Shown piece by piece: positions 22,901-28,777 of a stretch of 64,000 nt of DNA; the stretch's first letter is position 1, and each line of letters begins with the position of its first letter. The notes below the pieces were generated by a model. The model searched no databases. It had not been told where the DNA came from and worked only from the letters and a program-made list of their open reading frames with translations. The DNA is taken from contig NC_069099.1 in assembly GCF_947172395.1 (NCBI RefSeq), positions 15,567,740-15,631,739 on the forward strand, read 5' to 3'. Made by a program: the position numbers and the translations under genes. The DNA comes from Bicyclus anynana (taxonomy: Eukaryota > Arthropoda > Insecta > Lepidoptera > Nymphalidae).

Positions 22901-23345
22901 GAACAATTGTACCAAGTTTCGTTATAATCCGTCTAGTAGTTTTTGTTTCTATAACGAACATACAGACAGACAGACAAACATTAAACTGATTGCATTTTTG
23001 GCATCAGTATCGATCACTAATCACCCCCTGATAGTTATTTTGGAAATATATTTCATGTACAGAATTGACCTCTCTACAAATTTATTATAAGTATAGATTA
23101 ACAAGTAAATGGGCTTAAACGGGAATAAGTGAAAAATCGTAATTATTAAAATATAGTGATTTTTTTGCTTAAAATTTGCAATTGTTTGCCTCGTATTTCC
23201 TTTATAGGGTGCTGTCAGGTTTTTTTTTTCATTATTGACTTGTTACTCAAACGGGTTTTGGATTTTTACAGAAATGATGCTGAGAGCATTGAAACCATTC
23301 TTCACCAACATCAGGGAAGCGACGGAATCCAGCGACGAGGAGTGA
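7800..23345 (+). CDS. eIF4G: eIF4G-like translation initiation factor (14 coding exons from first visible Met)
   Basis: Scaffold of the cap-binding eIF4F complex by family; in known eIF4G the MIF4G and MA3 domains bind eIF4A, eIF3 and RNA. Exons: 7800-7961, 9333-9536, 10379-10519, 12140-12224, 12880-13247, 14575-14691, 15579-15678, 16212-16473, 16841-17027, 18645-18821, 19316-19489, 20100-20319, 21710-21811, 23272-23345. Lengths sum to 2373 nt, giving 790 residues and a TGA stop, and every junction keeps frame with AG/GT borders. Residues about 10-40 resemble the beta-strand and tryptophan segment before the eIF4G core (ISISL, WRPARLK). MIF4G is about 55-320 (ILNKFT, KEPNFSEAYA, NAKFIGELYKLGML). 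A 100-residue linker carries a QWKAV motif. MA3 is about 425-600 and W2 about 640-785, ending in acidic ESSDEE. The MIF4G-MA3 linker is shorter than in vertebrate eIF4G1. The upstream segment makes it closer to eIF4G than to DAP5/NAT1. Sequence divergence suggests a paralogue; that part is inference. Confidence 0.9.
8135..8215 (-). mobile_element. LINE 3' end with CAAAT tail
   Basis: (TCAAA)n repeats, then TCCTTTATTTGCTGATACAG and TTACAAGGTCTTAACA, look like a reverse-oriented retroelement 3' terminus with a short tandem tail. Confidence 0.45.
8281..8540 (+). mobile_element. SINE family 1
   Basis: The head is partly deleted: after CCTCTGCCTCCGATTCCGA the B box is missing and the copy resumes at CCTCCAACTTTTCAG. 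The body ends CGAATATGGGTTGATAATGATG. Lies in the intron after the pre-MIF4G exon. Confidence 0.8.
9060..9265 (+). repeat. Foldback repeat family F, one arm
   Basis: TTTTAAAATGCAAGGATAGA, AAAGGCGTGT and TTATGGGAAATACCCC match the right arm at 11868-12040 and, inverted, the left arm at 10855-11035. It ends within about 70 bases of an eIF4G-like exon. Confidence 0.65.
9333..9536 (+). CDS. eIF4G: eIF4G-like exon: start of MIF4G domain
   Basis: Residues 55-122. The motifs FRDILNKFT, GIVDIIFKKA and KEPNFSEAYAMLC follow the first HEAT helices of eIF4G MIF4G. Acceptor TTTCAG before 9333, donor AAG|GTATGA after 9536, phase 0 on both sides. The exon directly follows a copy of a foldback repeat (9060-9260). 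Confidence 0.92.
9725..9800 (+). repeat. AACCGACTTC..GGAGGAGGTTCT repeat
   Basis: TTTTTAACCGATTTC with AAAAAAGGAGGAGGTTCTCAATTCG recurs at 16765-16800, and inverted at 19830-19868 and 26485-26525. It is a fragment of a widespread element; the whole is partly seen at 26380-26720. Confidence 0.5.
9801..10378. other. Intron sequence, nothing recognised
   Basis: Within the intron before the exon at 10379. A short open frame at 9894-10088 shows no recognisable motif, and (ATGT)n occurs near 10278. Confidence 0.35.
10379..10519 (+). CDS. eIF4G: eIF4G-like exon: MIF4G, second part
   Basis: Residues 123-169. VNFRGLIISRCQNQF aligns with the VNFRKLLLNRCQKEF-type helix of eIF4G, followed by an acidic helix. 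Acceptor CTACCAG, donor CCT|GTAAGA, phase 0/0. Confidence 0.9.
10845..11040 (-). repeat. Foldback repeat family F, left arm
   Basis: ATAAGAGCCGAACTGCATAAC, TTCCGACTATCCATGTAACACACGCC and CTTGCATTTTAAAATACGTC are the inverse of the right arm at 11868-12045. Confidence 0.7.
11160..11700 (+). mobile_element. RTE-type non-LTR retrotransposon 3' end inside a foldback element
   Basis: An open frame to TAA at 11668-11670 gives about 168 residues of the RTE reverse transcriptase C-terminus: TVVRPVVLYGSECWAVK, MRMLRWMCGVTR, RSRRLAWYGHLMRK and KRRGRPKKRWLDCVKEDM. The 3' UTR is a short GTGGGATAAGGGTAAGGAGATGATGATGA. The frame is intact, so the insertion is fairly young, but the 5' portion is absent. 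Confidence 0.9.
11860..12050 (+). repeat. Foldback repeat family F, right arm
   Basis: Inverse partner of 10845-11040, with AAAGGCGTGTGTTACATGGATAGTCGGAATT and CAGTTCGGCTCCTATAGTAG. Between the arms, 11030-11090 and 11700-11790 repeat parts of the same arm, so the locus is rearranged. Confidence 0.7.
12140..12224 (+). CDS. eIF4G: eIF4G-like exon: MIF4G, third part
   Basis: Residues 170-197 plus the first base of a glycine codon. A charged helix leads to LSVGNAKFIG, the counterpart of the RRRSLGNIKFIG motif. Acceptor TCTTCAG, donor ATCG|GTAAGT, leaving phase 1. Confidence 0.9.
12365..12535 (+). mobile_element. LINE 3' end, family D
   Basis: GGGCTCTTCTCGGACCAAG, TAATTTTAAGTTTTCG, AAAAGTGCTTGTAAACTAAGCC and TTGAAATAAATGATG match, inverted, 62650-62820. 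A shorter piece lies at 17795-17860. Confidence 0.65.
12596..12610 (+). repeat. Poly-G run (15 G)
   Basis: Fifteen uninterrupted G in an otherwise AT-rich intron, just after GACCCGGTCAAG, the usual border of CCCTA/TAGGG-type Helitron-like fragments. Confidence 0.9.
12880..13247 (+). CDS. eIF4G: eIF4G-like exon: end of MIF4G domain
   Basis: Residues 198-320. It opens with GELYKLGML, then ESLCKLLTTIGQ, SSRVRFIIQDVIDLR and PKTMDQIIEEAE, all hallmark MIF4G motifs, making this the most diagnostic exon. It enters in phase 1 and leaves in phase 0 (AAG|GTGAGT). A MITE begins about 45 bases into the next intron. Confidence 0.95.
13291..13727 (-). mobile_element. MITE family M1, copy 1
   Basis: Reverse copy. 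The right end GGACCATCTCCTTT is at 13714, the internal GTTTGACATTTGACGTTTGCTGTCAATCGTCATG lies at 13450, and a GGCGCC block is at 13428. It matches 20345-20795 and 26938-27330. Terminal inverted repeats are AAAGGAGATGGTCCA at the better-kept copy. Confidence 0.75.
13783..14055 (+). pseudogene. RTE-like LINE (family B) coding remnant
   Basis: In shifting frames it encodes TDIAQRVAKLEWQWA, then GPKVLGWR-like and GRPP-like pieces, then LDASGSRP and ends TSIG-like near ATGATGATGACG. Frameshifts and lost bases break the reading frame. Reverse fragments with CCGATGGACGTCCACTGC are at 28622, 31305, 33071, 40208 and 51565. Confidence 0.7.
14205..14283. repeat. (CGT)n with perfect 24-bp inverted repeat
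   Basis: A CGTCGTCGTCGTCGTCGT run is followed by arms 14234-14257 and 14260-14283 that are exact reverse complements with a 2-base loop. They would form a cruciform or a strong RNA hairpin in the intron. Confidence 0.9.
14575..14691 (+). CDS. eIF4G: eIF4G-like exon: linker with QWKAV motif
   Basis: Residues 321-359. A basic stretch (SRDERRGNVRRQ) is followed by NQWKAVTLNT, corresponding to the GWNTV motif after MIF4G in other eIF4Gs. Acceptor TTTTTTAG, donor AAG|GTACCA, phase 0/0. Confidence 0.85.
14719..15407 (+). mobile_element. Helitron-like (Lep1-type) element with internal insertion
   Basis: Begins CTAATATTATAAACGCGAAAGTTTG and ends GACGAAGTCGCGGGCGTCCGCTAGT, the ends of the most common non-autonomous Helitron-like repeat of moths and butterflies. 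Compared with the copy at 28778-29165, about 285 bases (15085-15370) are inserted just before the terminal hairpin. Confidence 0.75.
15579..15678 (+). CDS. eIF4G: eIF4G-like exon: linker
   Basis: Residues 360-392 plus one base. Low-complexity linker with PPTWRHNASRTTRG. Acceptor CGTTTCAG and donor CACA|GTAAGT are both strong, and the phase (0 to 1) fits the neighbours. Little family similarity is expected in this linker. Confidence 0.8.
15687..15705 (+). repeat. (CTT)n microsatellite
   Basis: TTCTTCTTCTTCTTCTT immediately after the splice donor at 15679, followed by AGGGAGCCTGTCCGACTAGCGAAGGACAG. Confidence 0.85.
15785..16058 (+). mobile_element. Helitron-like element with TAGGG-rich core
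   Basis: TCTATATATATAAAAATTAATTGCTGTTCG start, CTCGAGAACGGCTTAACGGA, then a run of TAGGGTAGGGGTAGGG words and the end AGCTTGACCGGGTCCGCTAGT. Lies in the intron before the MA3 exon. Confidence 0.7.
16212..16473 (+). CDS. eIF4G: eIF4G-like exon: linker and first half of MA3
   Basis: Residues 393-479 plus two bases. A Ser/Arg-rich start is followed by the MA3 opening PLSEGMKRKVKLLVMENL and by NPNDEEFVSEF and TEILNIALEK. The donor is AA|GTAGGT, phase 2. Reading on without splicing gives an immediate TAG, which supports the donor. Confidence 0.9.
16841..17027 (+). CDS. eIF4G: eIF4G-like exon: MA3 middle
   Basis: Residues 480-542. VSGEHFLSGVTGIMECAPDL, then YIDIPMLYEYLGKFTAPLIEG, match the helix pair of eIF4G MA3 (EDMEIDIPHVWLYLAELV in vertebrates). 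Acceptor TTGTTGCAG, donor AAG|GTACAA, phase 2 to 0. Confidence 0.92.
17470..17745 (+). repeat. Interspersed repeat with GTCGGTTAAAC end
   Basis: TTCTGATCACTTTGAAGG, CAAACGGCTTGAGATAATGCATTACTG and GGAAGTCGGTTAAACTTTTTTGTTAAAAAG recur, partly inverted, at 26400-26690. No coding capacity was seen. Confidence 0.5.
17795..17935 (+). mobile_element. LINE-D 3' end joined to Helitron-like tail
   Basis: AAAAGTGCTTGTAAATTGAGCC and TTGAAATAAATTA are the family D 3' end. They are followed by GTAGGGTAGGGGTAGAG and CACGCGGACGAAGTCTCGGGC, a Helitron-like tail. Confidence 0.5.
18100..18360 (+). repeat. Repeat family R copy in intron
   Basis: TATAAAAACTGTCTCTATATTATCGATGTTTCATAGTTGTAATCG matches 37815-37860 (family R). 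The remainder is diverged. Confidence 0.5.
18430..18573. mobile_element. GC-rich MITE-like segment with ACACTCCC ends
   Basis: ACACTCCCGATG at the left and CATGGGAGTGT at the right are inverted. The interior is strikingly GC-rich (GCGCGGGGCGGGTGGCG, CGCCCGTCGCCCGC) in an AT-rich intron. No open frame. Confidence 0.45.
18645..18821 (+). CDS. eIF4G: eIF4G-like exon: end of MA3
   Basis: Residues 543-601, exactly 59 codons. HITFAQLFGICQNI, LFLRPLIRDLIESAG and FVKMIWSQNSLELKQWI follow the last MA3 helices and the linker Trp seen in eIF4G (LWREAGLSWKEF). Acceptor TGTTTTAG, donor CAG|GTACTT. Confidence 0.9.
18886..19185 (+). mobile_element. Solo LTR-like repeat, internally deleted copy
   Basis: TGTAGGAAATAGAAGTCTGAGACGGG start, GGCGGGGAAAGTGACTTGAGTGG, TTAACCCTACACAC, CACAAGTGCGTGACTC and CTTTGTTCGACATTGG match the fuller copies at 56067 and 61233. 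The TATAAA-containing part is missing. Confidence 0.6.
19316..19489 (+). CDS. eIF4G: eIF4G-like exon: between MA3 and W2
   Basis: Residues 602-659, exactly 58 codons. PKWLEDNKFDFLVDD, then a helix ending ENCECILEWIR, match the start of the W2 region (RVFDWIEANL-like). Acceptor TTACAG, donor CGG|GTAATT, phase 0/0. Confidence 0.88.
20100..20319 (+). CDS. eIF4G: eIF4G-like exon: W2 domain
   Basis: Residues 660-732 plus one base. FMRALIQAICEHAL, YSPLISEFGHSREQREANCLLGIQQLM and LQYPP correspond to the [33 protein letters not shown] and LEQPP segments of eIF4G W2. Acceptor TCTACGCAG, donor CCAG|GTTGGT. Confidence 0.9.
20345..20795 (+). mobile_element. MITE family M1, copy 2
   Basis: GGAGCCCAGGTCAAGTCATTGTACCCTGGCGG and the end GACCTGAAATGGACCATCTCCTTTATTC. 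It starts inside (AAAG)n, so the left terminus is eroded. Confidence 0.75.
20860..21660. other. Long intron segment, mostly unrecognised
   Basis: 20865-20950 resembles the retroelement fragment at 6640-6740. The rest (21000-21660) has no open frame or repeat I could match within the window. Confidence 0.3.
21710..21811 (+). CDS. eIF4G: eIF4G-like exon: W2 domain, second part
   Basis: Residues 733-766. IFQFLLEQYIISVEGFTAWEVS matches the [21 protein letters not shown] helix pair. Acceptor TATTTACAG, donor AAAG|GTATGA, phase 1 on both sides. Confidence 0.9.
22162..22320 (+). mobile_element. Helitron-like element, GCGTCAGCTAGT type
   Basis: CTAATATTATAAAGCTGGTGAGTTTG start, AACGCGCTAATCTCAGGAACTAC core and GTGAAACCGCGCGGCGTCAGCTAGT end. 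A full relative is at 41783-41967. Confidence 0.75.
22670..23100 (-). mobile_element. Helitron-like element, CCCTA-rich type
   Basis: GCGGACGCCCGCGACTTCCTCCGCGTG start, CTACCCCTACCCTACTCC core, a (CAGA)n stretch ACAGACAGACAGACAAACA and an end at ATTATAAGTATAGATT. Lies in the last intron of the eIF4G-like gene. Confidence 0.65.
23272..23345 (+). CDS. eIF4G: eIF4G-like last coding exon with stop
   Basis: Encodes ALKPFFTNIREATESSDEE and TGA at 23343-23345, mirroring the vertebrate eIF4G C-terminus (FFKWLREAEEESD). Acceptor TTTTTACAG. The C-terminal end, which in other eIF4Gs contributes to Mnk kinase docking, therefore seems intact. Confidence 0.9.
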
Positions 23346-23474
23346 GGAGGCTATTGTCTCCTCATTAGTCCATCCAGTGTTTTAACTAAAACACTGAGAA
23401 GAGGGAACTAACTTAATTGTATGTGGTTACTTTAAAAATTCTTTTTAGTTTGAGAGAGGGGGGTTTCAAATACT

Positions 23475-23519
23475 AATAAAATATGTTATTCTTAAATATT
23501 TGATATATTTTCCAATAAA
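23475..23519 (+). terminator. Poly(A) signals of the eIF4G-like gene
   Basis: AATAAA occurs at 23475-23480 and again at 23514-23519, 130 and 169 bases after the stop codon. Either could direct 3' end formation. Confidence 0.65.
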
Positions 23520-23569
23520 TGTTATAATTAAAGTTAAGTTTTTTAAAAATAAAAAAGAATAATTGCCAT

Positions 23570-23735
23570 ATCTTTTTTTTTAATTATGACCAATGTTCCC
23601 ATTCTCCTCCAACTATTCGGGAAAGACTGTGCTAGGAGTGGGTACGACAATAGACCAACGGGGCGGGGATCGAACCACCACCCCTCGATGATGAGTCCGA
23701 CCGCTCTTACCGTTGAGCTATTGAGGCTGTAAAGT
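23570..23735 (-). mobile_element. SINE family 3 (tRNA-derived)
   Basis: On the - strand: TAGCTCAACGGTAAGAGCGG (A box), GGTTCGATCCC (B box), then GTTGGTCTATTGTCGTACCCACTCCTAG. A second copy is at 45105-45268. Confidence 0.75.
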
Positions 23736-23955
23736 TTGATAATTACCAGGTCGGTTTTAAATTCTGATAATTTTTTTTTAACAAACTCATACCCAAACAA
23801 TCTAGGTACTTTACATAAAGTACACTATTGATCGACTATTGACTTTGTTAGTTGACGAAAATTATGAAATATTTGAAAAATAATCCTTTTTTTAAAGATT
23901 TTATCTATTTTTTTTGCTATTCAATACAATACGATGACGTCAATTCTTTTTAACA

Positions 23956-24194
23956 AATTGGAACACCTCTCGTTCTGTAAGCCAATTGAAATATCGAGAA
24001 CATATCCGACGTACATTTTTAATTCGTGCCGAGTCAAAGAAAGTTCGCGAATCGGGCGCTCTAACGAGCTATAACTCTGAACAACTTACACAGAACAACT
24101 ATATCTATTTGGAAGCATTCCAAACGGCGGATATTCATCAATTAAGCTTTAGCAGATCCGCAACCATCTTTAATGGTGCCTCTACGCACTACTG
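23956..24194 (+). CDS. Unidentified exon-like open reading frame
   Basis: A frame open for about 75 codons contains QLKYREHIRRTFLIRAESKK, then an ordinary-looking mixed composition ending FNGASTHY just before a consensus GTAAGT donor at 24191. A pyrimidine-rich CTCGTTCTGTAAG could be its acceptor. If unspliced, it ends at the TAA of 24202-24204. I do not recognise the protein. It lies between the eIF4G-like gene and a SINE and may be a lone exon, a decayed gene or a transposon fragment. Confidence 0.25.
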
Positions 24195-24289
24195 TAAGTT
24201 GTAAGAAACCTATAAATGTATTAAAAATGCTTAAAATTTTAACACTGATTTTCAGATTAGGTATTAGATAATTTATTATACGTGAGTGA

Positions 24290-24520
24290 CATGATAGCCC
24301 AGTGGATATGACCTCTACCTTCGATACGCAGGCGGCAGGGCGTAGGTTCGAATCCGGTCAGGAGCATGCACCTCCAACTTTTCAGTTAGTTAGTTAGGAA
24401 ACCTGCCTAAATGCTGTCTGCATTTAGCCAGCATCGTGGACTAAGGCCTAACCTCTCGTACTGAGAGGAGACTCATGCTCAATATTGAGCCGAATATGGG
24501 CTATTAATGATAATGATGAT
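24290..24520 (+). mobile_element. SINE family 1, diverged
   Basis: ATGATAGCCCAGTGGATATGACC, GTAGGTTCGAATCCGG, CCTCCAACTTTTCAG and AGAGGAGACTCATGCTC with a shortened middle. Confidence 0.75.
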
Positions 24521-24780
24521 GATAACTAAAGGCTTGACGAGCCGTCTGAAGCACGGGGTTAGGTTACCGACTTCTCAACTGTGGTGTGCAATTCAGATAT
24601 CATTGGAAAACAGAATGTGTTGGTAAGGTAAGGTAACTTACTGTTGCACTTATTAAGTTTAGCAAGCAAAAGAGACGGAGAAACTAGTTGAATAGACATC
24701 ATAACTTTACATAGCCATAATATAGACAACAAATTCAAAGAGAAATACACATGTAACACTAATATATTACTATCATAAGA

Positions 24781-25900
24781 AGGAAGGCTTTACTGTGATT
24801 GGAAACGCAGTTTAGTGACTGTAGCGCATCTATCACTATCTAATCAGAAACGCTGCCATTACAGTTTTGATGGCCTCCGTGGCGCAGTGGTATGCGCGGT
24901 GGATTTACAAGACGGAGGTCCTGGGTTCGATCCCCGGCTGGGGATTGAGATTTTCTTAATTTGTCCAGGTCTGGCTGGTGGGAGGTTTCGCCCGTGGCTA
25001 GTTACCACCCTACCGGCAAAGACGTACCGCCAAGCGATTTAGCGTTCCGGTACGATGCTGTGTAGAAACCGAAAGGGGTGTGGATTTTCATCCTCCTCCT
25101 AACAAGTTAGCCCGCTTTCATCTCAGACTGCATCATCACTTACCATCAGGTGAGATTGTAGTCAAGGGCTAACTTGTAAAGAATAAAAAAAAAAAAAAAA
25201 AAAAAAAAAAAGTATTACTCTAGTACTACTGTATTACACTAGTTGGAAACACAATTTATTGGCAAACAACAGAACCCTACAGAAAGGCTGCTACTCCAGA
25301 AGCAGAGCTTCATTGTGCTTCGCTGCAGATGGTTGTGCGTGTGAGCTATTTTTGTCACATTAATTAGGAAGTTACTCCAGAAGCAACGCTTTGTTTTGTT
25401 ATGTTGCGAATAGTACATCAAGAAATAGGGCGAGTGAACCTTAATTAGATATATCACTCCTAAAATAGTTGCTATTACAGATACTAGACTACTCTGCAGT
25501 TAGAAATTCAATGTGCAGAAGCAAGGCTTCGCTGTGCTTAGCTGTGGATGGTACTCTGTTAAAAGCTTTTCTCGTTGTTTGACTTTAAAAAGACTGCTAT
25601 GTAGGTACAGTGAAGTGGTAGTACACGTGGCCAATTTATTTTTCTCCTCACGTTGCCACCTTAGAAGGAAGGCTTTGCAGTGCTACGGTCCTGATGGTGA
25701 CGCAGTAATGCGTGTTCATATTATGCAGATAGCACATAATATGAACTAACCATCGAACTGAAAGGTTGTTCCTCCAGAAGCAATGCTTCTCTGCGTGAAC
25801 GCGGTAGTGCGTGGGCACCTCCAAAGATAGAAGGCTCACGTTTTCAGAATAACTATTATTCAATCAAATAGAATGGCCCATACGAAGGGACGCTGATGTT
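24781..25900 (+). repeat. Degenerate tandem-like repeat around a CTCCAGAAGCA..GCTTC motif
   Basis: AGAAGCARRGCTTC followed by a TGTGCTTNGCTG-like word recurs near 25288, 25368, 25514, 25661 and 25774, with spacings of about 80-150 bases. A related GAAGGCTTTACTGTGATTGG lies at 24783. The SINE at 24869-25211 is inserted in it. Confidence 0.45.
24869..25211 (+). mobile_element. SINE family 2, full-length
   Basis: A box TGGCGCAGTGG and B box GGTTCGATCCC in a tRNA-like head (24873-24945), TCTGGCTGGTGGGAGG, ACGTACCGCCAAGCGATTTAGCGTTCCGG, CATCCTCCTCCTAACAAGTTAGC, CATCAGGTGAGATTGTAGTCAAGG and a tail of about 25 A. The long pure A tail suggests a recent insertion. Confidence 0.9.
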
Positions 25901-26216
25901 TTAGGCTTCGATAGTAACTCGTATACACATTATAAGTACACTATATGTATAACTTGTCCGCCCTAGGGCATAAAATGGTCACATACGAGATAACAGTAAA
26001 AGGACTAATATTTTATGAGTTTTGTATCCATAGTAAATCACCAGGGAAATTCGAATTTCGCTTATTTTAAGTAGGCCTTGTTTGTTCAGTCGTTAGCTGA
26101 TGTGGTTTTTGAATCATGAAGTCCTAGGTTGGGCTATGAAAAACTGAACTTTTCTTCTTTCCAAGAAAGTTGTTGATATTTCACCTCCATCCCGTACTTC
26201 GTTAGTCATTAAGAGA

Positions 26217-26392
26217 CGGTCTCCGTGGTGCAGTGGTATGCGCGGTGAATTTACAAGACTGAGGTCCTGGGTTCGATTCCCGGCTGGGCCGGTTGAGGTT
26301 TTCTTAATTGATCCAGGTCTGGCAGGCTTCGGCCGTGGCTAGTTCCACCCTTCCGGCAAAGAACCGCTAAACCATTTAGCGTTCCGGTAGAT
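26217..26392 (+). mobile_element. SINE family 2, 3'-truncated
   Basis: Head CTCCGTGGTGCAGTGGTATGCGCGG and GGTTCGATTCCCGG, body to TTTAGCGTTCCGGTAG, then interrupted by T-rich sequence of another repeat. Confidence 0.8.
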
Positions 26393-26700
26393 TTTATTTT
26401 TTTGTTTTTACAAAAAAAATAAAATCTTTTTAACAAAAAAATTAAACCGACTTCAATATCACAAAAAAAAACATACATACAGCCGAACGTAGAACCTCCT
26501 CCTTTTTGGAAGTCGGTTAAAAATAAGCTGAAAAGCAAAAAATAGCATCGTATATCCTACCTTCTGATCACTTTTAAGGCGGTGCCAACACAGTGATGCA
26601 TTATCTCAAGCCGTTTAAATCATAAAATTTTAGAATTTTCAGACGGTTCTTTCCCGTGGTTTTCAGAAACGGCTTTAATTAATTAAAATTTAATTTAACA
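26393..26700 (-). repeat. Interspersed repeat with internal inversion
   Basis: AAAATCTTTTTAACAAAAAAATTAAACCGACTTC, TCCTCCTTTTTGGAAGTCGGTTAAAAATA and TGCATTATCTCAAGCCGTTTAAATC correspond to 17470-17745. It follows directly after the truncated SINE. Confidence 0.5.
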
Positions 26701-26895
26701 AACTGCGTCTATAGAATCAATGTTTCATTGTGTTTAAAGTATGTACACATGTGTGTATTACGATTCAAAATGTATAGTTGTGTAGTTTAAGGACACAGGA
26801 TATATTTATTGGTGTTAAATATTTTCGATGTGTGAGTTTACCTCGTCCCCCTCAAAAAACAACAGACAAATTCGTTGATGAATTTCAGTGCGATA
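26700..26895 (+). repeat. Repeat family R copy
   Basis: ATAGAATCAATGTTTCATTG, TTAAGGACACAGGATATATTTATTGGTG and ATGTGTGAGTTTACCTCGTCCCCCTC. Confidence 0.65.
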
Positions 26896-26937
26896 CAAGT
26901 CCATTTGAAGGTAATTAGTCTGAGTAAGTCAGGATCC

Positions 26938-27330
26938 AAAGGAGATGGTCCAAAATTGTATGGAGCTCAGGATCAGTCATTATACCCTAGCGGAAATAAA
27001 AGAAGATATTTTTTTTAACTATTTTTGATTATACAAATCTACGAATTTACTTTAATTCTTTCGAAATAATATTCATTATCTCCCTAGAAAAGCAACATTA
27101 CTATCCTAATAATGGCGGCTAGATGACGTTTTCAATGCAGTAATCGATTTGACGTTTGCTGTCAATTGTCATGGCATAGTTGCTCGATGGGCGCCATCTT
27201 GATAGAACTCAAAAGCTTGGGTTTTTGAGTTAGATTTATTCATTTTAATAAATTTTAATAAAATCCTTGTATTTTTTAAATTTTAATGATACGGAGTATA
27301 AGAGTGGACTTGAAATGGACCATCTCCTTT
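26938..27330 (+). mobile_element. MITE family M1, copy 3 (both ends kept)
   Basis: AAAGGAGATGGTCCA at the left and TGGACCATCTCCTTT at the right form exact 15-bp terminal inverted repeats around a 390-bp non-coding body. Confidence 0.85.
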
Positions 27331-27334
27331 TTCA

Positions 27335-28620
27335 GCCATATAAAAGTGTGGACAGAACAATGTATCTAACTGAAACTACAGCAATATGCAAAACACTCAA
27401 ATTCTATAAACTCTACAATAGTCTTCTACACAAAAGCTAGTACAATAAAACATTTCATATTTGAAAATTTGCGTTATTATATTAATTAGTATTGTAATAG
27501 TCCAGCCTTTGTTCCCACAAAACAAGAAAACGAGGGCAATTATCCCCTCTATTATAATAATTCCTGCGAGCGGTCACAAAGGCCGCGGGTTATCGTCGCT
27601 CGTTTCAGCACATTTCACCTACTCAGAGCTTTGCGACAACCAAATCTGGGTGAGGTTGGTACAAGATAATATACATTTTATGACTGTAGTTTAACTCTAC
27701 ATACAAACACATAGTCTATTATATGTAGGTACTCGTACTTACAGAGCTAAAGTGACTGGACTAAAACTATGTGACAGAGTTAGAAATTGTACCTACCATT
27801 TAAGAGGTTGTATTTTTTTCTTAAGATAACTAATGAAAGAAAAATGGAATGGTCAATTGTCGACTTATTTGTTTAAATAACTTTATATCTATTTTAAAAT
27901 TTCAAATCCTCTTTAGCAAGAGGTTAAAGTTTTTTTTTTTTCAACTTTCCATCTTAATCCTCCTCGTAAGTGTCCCCGGTATGTATTTTCACGGTACATC
28001 CCTGAGTTTGGGTCACAAGAATTGATATGTGTACCTAATTTCAACTTGATTGGACTAGTACATTCGGAAAAAACAGACGGACGTTTAAATGTGCGCGAGT
28101 GGTATTATAAGGGTTCCGTTTTTGTACTACTTGCGTTCGGAACCCTAAAAACTGCAGAGTTCTCAATTCAGGAATGACAAAGTCAGAAATAACAAAGTAA
28201 TATACTTATCTTTCTTTTCGCGTTAAGTGCGTGCGCCCAAAAGTGGGAACATCCTATAAAGGTTATGTCAAATTTAATTTCAGCGAGCATTTTAAGTTTC
28301 TTTGGGAGATATCTTTAGCCTTCATTTGCGCGCCCCCCCCCCCCCCCCCCCCCCTTCAAGTAATTTTGATAAAGGGCATGCTGCGCCACTGTCTTAAGAC
28401 CCTGTGATAGTCAGGTATAGGTTTACGAGGGCTATAAATACTTACTCGTACCATAGGTAAGTACTACACCTAATTAAAATACGAGTTTGGATAATTATTG
28501 GATAGTTAACTCTGACATTATATTTTGCACACTAGTCGTTTTGTGGATTTTATAATACGAAGAACATATCTTGCAAATAAATGATTTGATTTTGAACAAT
28601 TAGCTACGTTACCTCGTAAT
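27335..28620. other. Intergenic, little recognised
   Basis: An open frame at 27461-27694 has no recognisable domain. 27955-28150 resembles a Helitron-like fragment (GATATGTGTACCTAATTTC, ACAGACGGACG). A 22-base poly-C is at 28333-28354. Confidence 0.35.
28333..28354 (+). repeat. Poly-C run (22 C)
   Basis: Uninterrupted run following GCGCG. The length may be inexact for sequencing reasons. Confidence 0.9.
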
Positions 28621-28621
28621 C

Positions 28622-28700
28622 GTCATCATCATTATCAACCGATGGACGTCCACTGCTGGACATAGATCTTTTGTATAGACTTCCAAACATAGATTATTAG
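28622..28700 (-). mobile_element. RTE-like LINE family B 3' fragment
   Basis: CATCATCATTATCAACCGATGGACGTCCACTGCTGGACATAG is the inverted 3' end of the element whose coding remnant lies at 13783. Confidence 0.6.
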
Positions 28701-28777
28701 CGTTATCCAGAAATAGAGTTCCTGCATGAAAACTGAGTCTTTAGGAGCCCCACGGCCACTATCCTACTAATCCTACT

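Noticed and set aside
24873..24945. tRNA gene
   Set aside because: A and B boxes are present, but the same sequence recurs about ten times with a shared non-tRNA body and A tail, so it is a SINE head. The same holds for the heads in families 1 and 3.
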